From positions 1-64,000 of the forward strand of contig JASANZ010002216.1 of the NCBI GenBank assembly GCA_030849805.1: a DNA stretch of 64,000 bases, read 5' to 3'. How positions within the stretch are numbered: the stretch's first letter is position 1; every line of letters starts with the position of its first letter. Below are positions 10,566 through 18,800 of this stretch, piece by piece. Source of the stretch: Sergeia podlipaevii. Lineage: Eukaryota; Euglenozoa; Kinetoplastea; Trypanosomatida; Trypanosomatidae. The position numbers were made by a program, and so were the translations under genes. The notes beneath the pieces are model-generated. The model saw nothing but the letters and a program-made list of their open reading frames with translations, was not told where the DNA came from and searched no databases.

Positions 10566-10683
10566 AGTTGAGGGGATGATATGCTTGGTATAGTAATGAG
10601 TGAAAAAATACTTGGTAAAATAGAGTTTGTTTTGATTTCGTTGGGGTTGTTGTTGTTTTTTATTAAAACAATTTTTTTTATCC

Positions 10684-10731
10684 CTATTTAGTTTGTTGCA
10701 ATTGTTATCAAATTAGAAAAAAAAAAAGAAG
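10684..10731 (-). promoter_or_regulatory. Predicted splice acceptor for the cytochrome b5 gene
   Basis: On the minus strand an unbroken pyrimidine tract (complement of 10715-10731) is followed, about 30 nt later, by the first AG at 10685-10684 in AAATAG. Use of this site would leave a 5' UTR of about 118 nt. Pattern-based prediction. Confidence 0.35.
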
Positions 10732-11034
10732 TATTTATAAAGAGCACGTATTTTATGTTAGGTTTCATGACCACGGCGTAAAACGTGGTGTACACACTCC
10801 CCCAAAGTTATGCACTTATCGTATCTAACTCTTTGAGCGCTGTATGTCTATATTGCGATACATTAAAAAGTGGATGGATAGATTTTGTTTTGCTTTGTTC
10901 TGTTTATTTATCACAACGCGCCATATTTTTGCCACTCTGCTCATCCTTCTCCATCGAAGCGCATCCACACGATGTGCATCAGAATAAACAAATAAAGAAA
11001 GGATAGAGTGAAACAAAAGACAGCAGTACAGATA

Positions 11035-11039
11035 CACAT

Positions 11040-11070
<31 letters not shown>

Positions 11071-11095
11071 GATATAAAGAGAGAGAGAGAGAGAA
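11035..11095. repeat. Compound (CA)n(TA)n(GA)n microsatellite
   Basis: Three dinucleotide repeats run one into the next: CA from about 11035, TA to about 11070, and GA to about 11095. The block lies in the presumed 3' UTR of the PAC4-like gene, four bases from its stop codon. Confidence 0.85.
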
Positions 11096-11099
11096 GGTC

Positions 11100-11744
11100 T
11101 TAGATCACCTCGAGGGCCTCTTTGACAACTCTCAGACACTCACGAAACACCACACCACTAAACTCTGTCGTGGCCCCACCAGTCACTCCGCTGCCCCCGT
11201 CGGTGCCCAGCAAGAACTGCGTGCGCTCTCCAACAATTGCGCAGTTCACATAGAGCGCAACGGCTGCGTCGTTGCAATCCCTATGAAGGCGCCGCACCAG
11301 TCGTGAGGAAAGACTGGCAGCAAAGGCAGCTTGTCCAGTGCCGTCTCCAGTGGAAGCATCGCTTTGCTGAGGCGCGTCGAGCTCCAAAAGCTGAGTGGTA
11401 GAAACTGAAACAGCTGATGAAGAGAGAAAAGAAGAAGAAGAAGATGGCACGGACAAAGAATTTAAAGAGGACGGGATAGACATGGTGCACGACCCAAAAG
11501 GAGAGACAGGCCTCTTGTCCCCTTTACCTTCCGATATGTGTAACCAGAAGAAGTACTTATCAAACTGCACCAGTTCAATGTAAATGTTCGTCACCAGGAC
11601 ATCTTTCTCGCCGCCCTCTCCCTGTAGGTCGTTCATGGGTCCGGCTTCTTCGTGCGCTGCCTCACCAGCGGCCGCACTCGCAGAGAAAACGGATGAGTTA
11701 TGGTAGAACGGAATCTTCACCGTGCGTACAGTTGGTATCGGCAT
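11100..11744 (-). CDS. Proteasome assembly chaperone 4-like protein
   Basis: A 214-residue protein whose order of segments fits proteasome assembly chaperone 4 (PSMG4). It has a strand with VQFDKYFFWLHI (about 58-69), a segment GSCTMSIPS resembling the MCSRYDSIP part of the family, a Ser-rich and acidic insertion (about 95-130), a helix with SLSSRLVRRL like the GLAQRLARK region, and an end with VALYVNCAI ... FRECLRVVKEAL, like the final strand and helix. The family works as a small heterodimer with PAC3 that helps assemble the 20S alpha ring. The protein is longer than the usual 120-150 residues because of the N-terminal lead and the insertion. The match is by pattern and moderate; a different small alpha/beta protein is possible. 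A good splice acceptor lies 54 nt upstream of the start. Confidence 0.75.
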   Translation of the reverse strand: MPIPTVRTVKIPFYHNSSVFSASAAAGEAAHEEAGPMNDLQGEGGEKDVLVTNIYIELVQFDKYFFWLHISEGKGDKRPVSPFGSCTMSIPSSLNSLSVPSSSSSFLSSSAVSVSTTQLLELDAPQQSDASTGDGTGQAAFAASLSSRLVRRLHRDCNDAAVALYVNCAIVGERTQFLLGTDGGSGVTGGATTEFSGVVFRECLRVVKEALEVI

Positions 11745-11798
11745 TTGCTGTGAAAGTGCTACTCGTTCGAATAGAGTTGTTTTGAAAAGTTCTAATTG

Positions 11799-11822
11799 CT
11801 ATCAAGAGAAAGGGGAGAAGAT
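11799..11822 (-). promoter_or_regulatory. Predicted spliced-leader acceptor for the PAC4-like gene
   Basis: On the minus strand a run of almost only pyrimidines (CTTCTCCCCTTTCTCTT) is followed directly by GATAG. This is the cleanest acceptor-like site in the window and gives a 54-nt 5' UTR before the ATG at 11744. Confidence 0.55.
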
Positions 11823-12342
11823 ATAATTAAAAAAAAGAGAAAAATGAAGGTTTGTGTACGCACCACAAATATTATGTCAATACAGGCCATAAATACAAAT
11901 ATATATATACATACACATATATATATATATATACATGCAAGTTTGTAAAAATAGGAAAATACAAGTTGGAATGAAAATAGAAAGTCAAGGGTTCACGCGA
12001 TAAGCAAGATAAACAATTAAAAGCAACACATCTGGGTTTATCAGCCATCTGCCCCTTCGCTCCTTCCCTTTATATATATATATATATCATAAGCTTGCGG
12101 CATCCTCGTGTCCACGCACGCGGTATATTGATATATATAGATATAGACAACGTCGTACACGATAAATTGCGCTTGAAAAATTAACCAAATCCTCGCTGAT
12201 ACCTGTCGAGCACCTCCACAAAACAAAAAGAAAAAAAAAGGAGAAAAAAAGAGAAAGAAAAAATGTATTGAAGAATCAATCAAGAAAGAAAACAGAGCAC
12301 TATCAAGCAAAGACAGTTCTAAAGCACACATTCATGGCAAAT
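11823..12342. other. Intergenic region with TA repeats
   Basis: No gene is supported. The stretch has TA/CA repeats at about 11898-11935, TA at 12071-12088 and A-rich tracts at about 12220-12262. It contains the 3' UTR of the gene at 12343-13809. Confidence 0.5.
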
Positions 12343-13809
12343 TCAAAACACGTTGTCCTCATCCTCGGAGCCAAAATCCATCGCAAGCCTATCATCATCA
12401 TCGACGTCATCGTAGACAAAGTCATATTCTTCCCCGTGCGCAGACCCCCCACTCACGCTTTCAGTTCTTAAGAGGCCACCACCAGATGCAGAGGAACGCG
12501 CAGTCAACCCAGCGCCAGTTGTAGATCCAGCAGCGGCAACCCCGGCTTGAGAAGGGGCCGCAACAGTCTGCTGTGCACGCACAATTTCGTCGACAAAGTT
12601 GTACTCCCCAGCCTCACCGCCGCCTCCAGCGCCGTCCTCCAGACCAGCAAACAGTCCTTTCAGCGAGAGAGCCGAAGCTTGCCTGATGAGTTGGTCTCTT
12701 GCAACCTTCTCAAGCACAACACCAACTCGATGCAGTACGAGCTCTTGTAAGCGACGGTCAATGGAGACGATCCGTCTTGTCGCGTCTTCGTCGGCCATCA
12801 ACTCGTAGTCGCATAGGCGGCGATACGTGAAGATAAGAATTGAAATCAAAGATGGCAGCACCGCGTCGTAGCACGGAGGTGTCGCCACATACTCACTGAT
12901 CGTTTTGTTGAGAAAGTGATACTTCACAAACGACGACGACGACCGCGCGGAGGACGACGCAGCTGGCGATGGCGCGGGGGCTGTGGCAGCAGCGATATCA
13001 CCAGTACTTTCTGCACCTCCACCAGCTGACCCGCCCGCTGCTGAAAAAGGAGAGTGCGCTGGTAGAGGAGACCCCAACGATGGCGGCAAGATCTGTTCCA
13101 AAGCAACATCTCCAGTGCTTCCGGCTGAGTCTTGCGCTTCGGTTGTAAAACTCAAGCGCGAGTTCAGCCGAAAGTTTTTCAAGTTTCGTTGGGCAAGTGT
13201 TTTAGCTGCGGGACCACGACTGAAGGCCACATCGAGCTCCAGGAGAAGCCCATATAGACACTCTACAAAATCGATACCACCAAGAGGGAGAACCAAAAGG
13301 TCCGCGAGTGATGCCGCAAGAACGCAAAGACATGGCAAGTACTTACGAATCCACGGAGAAGTCTTACCCTCTGGCAAGACGAAAGGTGCAGGTAGGTGTG
13401 TCGTGGCTAACCGCGCGCAGTCTGTATCGCTCCCCGTTGGCGTGCGGGGAGCATCAGCGGTAGAAGCCGCGGGGTCACCACGGTCCGATGAGTCGATAGA
13501 AGTCACGCTATCTCCGTAGAAACGCCGGCTCTGCTGCTGTTGCTCCAGTGGGAAAAAAACAGGCTGGTTGGAGCCATTGACGGCCTCGCCAATACCCGCG
13601 CCGTGGCGACACTGCAGCACTTCCTCCGGAACGCTATAACAGCGGCCGATGATCTCGCGGTTTAGTAGGACGCAGTTCATCCAGAGCGCGCCTTTATCAC
13701 TATGCAGCAGGTTGAGGTACTCTAGATAGCGCACACGTTTGCCAACGATAAACTCTACCAGTTCCGTACGCCCTTCCACCCTCTTGACTTTCACTGACTT
13801 GCGTATCAT
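12343..13809 (-). CDS. Conserved-looking hypothetical protein with acidic C-terminus
   Basis: A 488-residue protein that I do not recognise. It begins with a basic, ordered segment (MIRKSVKVKRVEG, then a helix-rich part to about residue 80). Ser/Pro/Ala-rich linkers (about 80-140 and 265-300) separate further hydrophobic, probably helical segments (about 155-200 and 305-370), including a stretch with LISILIFTYRRL. The end (about 460-488) is strongly acidic, with a VYDDVDDDD run and a final EDEDNVF. No transmembrane helix or catalytic motif is evident. The open frame continues 50 codons upstream of the chosen ATG, but that part only translates CA, TA and GA repeats (THTHTH, IYIYIY, RERERE). 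The ATG at 13809, where ordinary coding composition begins, is therefore preferred. The helical segments could be an armadillo-like or other alpha-solenoid fold, but this is a guess. Confidence 0.8.
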   Translation of the reverse strand: MIRKSVKVKRVEGRTELVEFIVGKRVRYLEYLNLLHSDKGALWMNCVLLNREIIGRCYSVPEEVLQCRHGAGIGEAVNGSNQPVFFPLEQQQQSRRFYGDSVTSIDSSDRGDPAASTADAPRTPTGSDTDCARLATTHLPAPFVLPEGKTSPWIRKYLPCLCVLAASLADLLVLPLGGIDFVECLYGLLLELDVAFSRGPAAKTLAQRNLKNFRLNSRLSFTTEAQDSAGSTGDVALEQILPPSLGSPLPAHSPFSAAGGSAGGGAESTGDIAAATAPAPSPAASSSARSSSSFVKYHFLNKTISEYVATPPCYDAVLPSLISILIFTYRRLCDYELMADEDATRRIVSIDRRLQELVLHRVGVVLEKVARDQLIRQASALSLKGLFAGLEDGAGGGGEAGEYNFVDEIVRAQQTVAAPSQAGVAAAGSTTGAGLTARSSASGGGLLRTESVSGGSAHGEEYDFVYDDVDDDDRLAMDFGSEDEDNVF

Positions 13810-13873
13810 ACCTGCTGATTTTATAACCTTTGTACTTCTCTCTCTTTCTCTCCTTCTATCTTTCTCTCTATAA

Positions 13874-13922
13874 ATATATATATATATATATATATTTGTG
13901 TGTGTGTGTGTGTGTGTGTGTG
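13874..13922. repeat. (TA)n followed by (TG)n microsatellite
   Basis: TA repeat at about 13874-13895 running into a GT repeat at about 13897-13922. It lies 65-113 bp upstream of the start of the gene at 12343-13809, in its 5' UTR or beyond. Its translation produces the false N-terminal extension of that frame. Confidence 0.9.
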
Positions 13923-15605
13923 TATTTGTGAAGGAAGAATAAAACCCCAAATAAAACAAGGAAGAATGGAGACTCCCTTGGCACTTAAGCTGATGCTAAA
14001 ATAATAAGAGTACTTTGGGAGTCTTCTTGTGCCACTAGAATAAATAAATATATATATATATATAAATGCACTAACTGTTTCTCAAGCAAGAAAAAAATGA
14101 CTCCAGATAAATAAATAAATATATATATAATGCAGTAAAAGTAATCAGCGTAAGAACGTAGTGAGAACGTGGCGTATAGAGGTATGACGAGGAGATAAAA
14201 ATGAAGAAGAAGAAGAAGGGCACTTTTTTGTTTTATTAAAGAAAATTTGGCAGTCATCTTTTTGGCAGTAAATTCATTTGAGAAGGACTGCACCACTCTT
14301 CACTATCTCTTGTTCGCAAGTTGTCTTTTTTTATTATTTTCAAAAATAATAATAATACCAATAATAGTAATAATGGTTTGGGGTGTTTTGGTTCGCGTGA
14401 TTGTTGCTGCTTTTTGAAAGCAAACAACAATCCCACTTATGCTTTCACACCGGCATGTAGAGGGTAATGGGGATCCTCAAGAAAAAAAAAGAGAATGTAC
14501 ACCACAATGCCCAGAAATGAAGAAAATAAAAATAAATCCAAAAAGGGCACAATAATGCAGAAACGCAAAAAGAGAAGAGAAGAATAATTGAAAAATTGTG
14601 TTGTTGGAGTTGCTCTTCCACGGCTGTATAATAAGAATATATGTTTCACACTATTTCCCAGGTAGTTGAAGTATTCGCATCGTTGCTGTCTCTTCCTTTT
14701 CCTTCTTTTTCATTTTTTTTTACCGATTAAAATAAAGTCTTGCCTCTGTGTAACATGTCACACTCTTGAATGCTAATTCATTACAGTAGTCATAAAGCCC
14801 ATCTCTTTCATTTCATTTCATTTTCTTTACTCCAGTCCACTACACGTTTCCTCGGTCTCTTTCCTATCTATAATAAAACAATGTGTGTATGTATCTATCT
14901 CTCTCTCTCTCTCTTCTTGTTTCATTCTCACCTCGCCTACATGAGGTGACAGAGCAATAGCAATATCAAAGTAATCAGCCGGAGACAACCGCCAAATGCA
15001 CTATTGATGTGCGCTATCAACAAAAGAAAAATATCGCAGCACAGCATTATATATATATATATATATATATAATGTTAATGAGCACACACACACACACTAT
15101 CATGCAATTATACCTGTGGTGATATATAAAAAAAAAAAAAAGATGCGCTCACGCACATCAAAGGAGAATGTTTGCGTCTTCATCCTCTTTTCACAGCATT
15201 TGAAGAGAAGAACGCATATATAAATAAAGAGCACCAGACTCGCTCCCTATAGCAAAAATAATATTTAAAAAATAAAATGGCACTTCCGTAAAGTTACTAC
15301 TAAACATTAATATATTTTTTTGTTTATTTGTCATTGCCTTTCCCTGTTTCTTTGCATACTTTTGTATTTAAGGCAAAGAAAGAAGGGAAAAAATGAAGAT
15401 GATGAAGATAATAACCAATTCATTTTTGATTTAATACTAATAATATTAAAAAAGTAGAACATAACAAGTAATAAAAAAGAGAGAGAAAGCATCTAAAGAG
15501 GCACCTTAGAATACAACAACAGAAGAACCACATAGTGCCACTCTACTTTTTCACTACTGTTATGTAAGTGTGTGGGCGTAACTGTCAGTATGTACGTGCA
15601 AGTGT

Positions 15606-15639
15606 ATCTCTATGCTCCCACATATGTGCTCATAGAGAT
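15606..15639. other. Perfect hairpin with nested palindrome in the presumed 3' UTR of kinase A
   Basis: ATCTCTATG at 15606-15614 is exactly complementary to CATAGAGAT at 15631-15639, and the loop holds the palindrome CACATATGTG at 15619-15628. The structure lies about 190-225 nt downstream of the kinase A stop codon. Kinetoplastid genes are largely regulated through 3' UTR elements, so a regulatory stem-loop is possible, but nothing else supports it. Confidence 0.4.
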
Positions 15640-15829
15640 CAGTCCACATTGCGTTTACCTCCCACAGGCGCAATTGAAAAAAAAAAAAAAAAAAATTGAT
15701 ACGATACTCTCTAAACTTAACAGCCTTCTACCGTTTTCATTTTATGTCCTTATTTTGATTTTTTAAAATATATATATGCATACATACTCACACGTCCCTC
15801 TCCTCGTGTCATTTCTTTTTTAGTTATCA

Positions 15830-18800
15830 TCATTGACAGAAGAAGGGGTGAAAAAGCAGCTCATCAGCGCGTGGACGCTTCTCTGGCTGCCACTCAAAGC
15901 AGCGGCACAGCAAAGTACGAGCATCCGCTGAAGTAATGAGCTGAGGATCCACAACGGGAGCTACCTCGCCATGAATCAGCGCGCGAAGGAACTGCGTATC
16001 GGAAAGCTTCGCTACATCCCTCTGAGTATGCACGTCTACGTTCGTCTTGGGGCTACTTGCGGTCTCGTCTTGCATCCCCTTCAAGTCGCTTCGTGGCGCT
16101 TCCTTACCCTCCACCTGACCTCGGATACTGCCGGTAAACTGCCACGGCAGGCGGCCCGTAAGCATCTCATACAGCGTAATGCCGAAGGACCACATGTCGC
16201 TTCGCATCGACGGCGCCGCACCAGCCGCCACCTCAGGACTCATGTACAGCGCAGTGCCACGCAGACTAAACACATCATTCGCGCACGCAGCAGCCGCGCT
16301 CGCCTTGCTCAAACTGGATCCAAAGTCACTGATCTTGCACGTGCCATCTGCGGCCAGTAATATGTTCTGTGGCTTGAGGTCGGCGTGGACGATGTTGTGC
16401 TTGTGCAAATACGCCAGACCTTTAAGCGCATCAAATGAGTAGCGACGTGCCACCGACTCCACGAGACCACCATCAGGAAACATGGACACAATACGATGTA
16501 AGGTACCTCCTGGTGCATATTCCATGAACAAAACAAGATATGGACCCACCAAGGCCCAGTCGCTGTAGTGGACGATGTGATCATGAAACAACTTGCACGC
16601 CGTGTTCACCTCGCTCACAACGTCCTCGAGGTTAACGTTGTGAGCGGAAAGCCGAATGCACTTGAGTGCGATAAGAGCGCCACGAGTGGAGATGGCTTGG
16701 TAAACTTCTGCAAAGGCGCCAGAGCCAATAGCCGTAGGTAGTCGATACCATGTCTCCCCACTCGAGCTGCGTATTTCCATAGGGAGTCCAACCTCTTCCA
16801 CGTCGTACGTAGAGGCGTTGGGATCAGCGATGGAGAAGACTGGAAACTCATATACATCCAAGTCAGTCGGCGACCCTGCTGCATCATTGTCAAAAAAACC
16901 GCCGCTTCTGTTATTCTCTTGCTCTTCTTCACCATCGACGCGATTCCGGTTACCGCTACGACGGTGAGTGTCGTTGCTCTCGCTGCAGGCGTCAAGATCT
17001 CCAGCGAAGAAGGCGACGGTCTTCTGAAAGCGCGATGTGCTGCCAAGCTTCTTCCTAGCAGTCGTCTTCATCTTGTCACTCGTGTGATGTCTGGACCTCT
17101 CATGAGAGTAACACGCGGTCAAACTTCCATAACTTAATGGCTCCTGGCTGTCGTTGTCAATATCGTGCATCGCCGCGTCCTCCGTTCTCAATTCCATGCA
17201 TGAGAACAGTGATGAATCACCCGCAGCACCAATAGCGGCATTTTTGGAAATAGATATAGAACCAACAATGGTATTCGTGACGGACGCATGAAAGCTCGGG
17301 GAGCTGGTATGCGCGACGCTCGCACTTTGAGCTAAGGGTCCAACAGACGAAAGGCCTGCGGCGACTCCACTAGGGGTCACTACCGTCGTTGTGTGCGCGG
17401 AGTCATCCGTGTGTATCTGGCGCGTTGAATCACCAGGGAAGAACATACTGCCGCTGCCACGTTTCGCTGCGCTGGTGTTCGGAGAATATGTTGAGAGCGT
17501 CGCGTGGGTGCCGAAAGCGTTTGATATGTGCGAATGGTTGTCACTAGGCTGGAGTGGTGCCACAAGGCTGATCTCCTCCGTGTTCGTTGCCTCCAAGTCG
17601 TTCAACGTGATACGGGGGAATCTGCGCCGTGCTGGACGTGGCGAGGCCTCTGCGACGCCTAGTTGCTCAAAGGGGGGGAGTTGAAAGCGGCAGTAACGTG
17701 GGCGTTGTGGTGTCACAGAGAGCAAGGTGCGAAGGTAGGTTCTAAAGCGGTGCGCAATGACGGCGTCGTACGGAGGAACTTCGGGGTTGTCAAGCAACGC
17801 GAGAGCTTGCGTGTAAGATCCGCTGACAGCAGCAGTGAAGACGTGACGAAATGCGAGTGCTGCCCTACGTGCAGCGTGACTAAGACGTCGAGTGTCGAGA
17901 ATTTCAAATAGCTGTGTAGGTCCGTCGATCGTTATGCATCCACTAGAACTAGTAGGGTAGATGTCAGTGCCGGAGATATTGGTGCTGCTGCTTGCATTGA
18001 TATTATTATTGCTAGTATTAAAAGCAGAAGCAGAAGTAGCGGCTGTGATGTTGTGATTGCCGTGAGCGCCCGTCCGCCGCTTCTGAGTGTTGTTGTTGTT
18101 GCTGTTTCGGCCTGTTCGGGTGACGATATTATCAATCGGCACTGCTAGTTCTGTAGTGCAGCCTTGCACGGCTCGATCAGTCGTAATGATTCGTCCAAAG
18201 CAAACGTCATCCTGCGAGATCGCATGCAGAAAGTCAAGTCTCTCGCCAAAGACTACTCGCGCAAAGCGGCCATGGCCACCGCAGGTACCGACATGAAAAG
18301 TGCCTGAGTCTAAAGCGATTCGTGTGCGAGCCAGCTGGGTTGCGGTCAACACACGTGACACCCTCAGCGCGCAACGAATGCCGCGCCGGGCATGCTGTGC
18401 ATCAACGCAATGTGCACCGAAGGACACACTCATCACATCCGGCTGAAACGCTTCGACCACACCGCCACTGCGCAGCACAACTGCAATCACGTCTCTCATA
18501 AGTCGCTCCACGTCACTGCACAGCCGTTGCGTGTTAACTACCGGGTACGTATGACGGATTAGCATCATCGTGCAGGTCACTGGGCGTAAGGCGGTACGTT
18601 GAAGAAGAGAGGGCATAGACAAGCGCGTTGCCACAATACTGCTGCAGGTCGCAGCAGCGGCAGCGGCGCCACTGGTGTCAGGTGCAGCAAAAGCAGGTGT
18701 GGGAGGCCGATGGGAATGTGAGGGCCGAGGTGGTGGTGAGATAAGAGCAATTGAGTCTTTGAAGACGTTGCCATCTGCTGGCATTCCTGCTGCGACTGGG

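Larger units (their letters stand above)
10566..11099. other. Intergenic region between the cytochrome b5 and PAC4-like genes
   Basis: No gene is supported. It contains the predicted b5 splice acceptor, poly-A tracts and, at its right end, CA, TA and GA simple repeats (about 11035-11095) that start directly after the stop codon of the PAC4-like gene. Confidence 0.5.
13810..15829. other. Two-kilobase AT-rich intergenic region
   Basis: No gene is supported. It holds TA repeats (about 14047-14065, 15047-15071), a CT run near 14898-14913, many short poly-A tracts and, near 15541-15660, a patch with more balanced composition that contains a clear hairpin. Small open frames are hydrophobic or repeat-driven and start at non-ATG codons. 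The right end is the 3' UTR of the first receptor kinase gene. Confidence 0.55.

Noticed and set aside
9681..10571. 296-codon open frame on the plus strand
   Set aside because: It is antisense to the tandem cytochrome b5 gene, which has clear haem motifs. The plus frame has no recognisable domain and begins in simple-repeat DNA.
13810..13959. N-terminal extension of 50 codons for the gene at 12343-13809
   Set aside because: It translates CA, TA and GA repeats (THTHTH, IYIYIY, RERERE). Ordinary coding sequence starts at the ATG at 13809.
14254..14436. Small hydrophobic frames in the 13810-15829 spacer
   Set aside because: They start at non-ATG codons and consist of Leu/Phe/Ile runs from TTA/TTG/TTT repeats.
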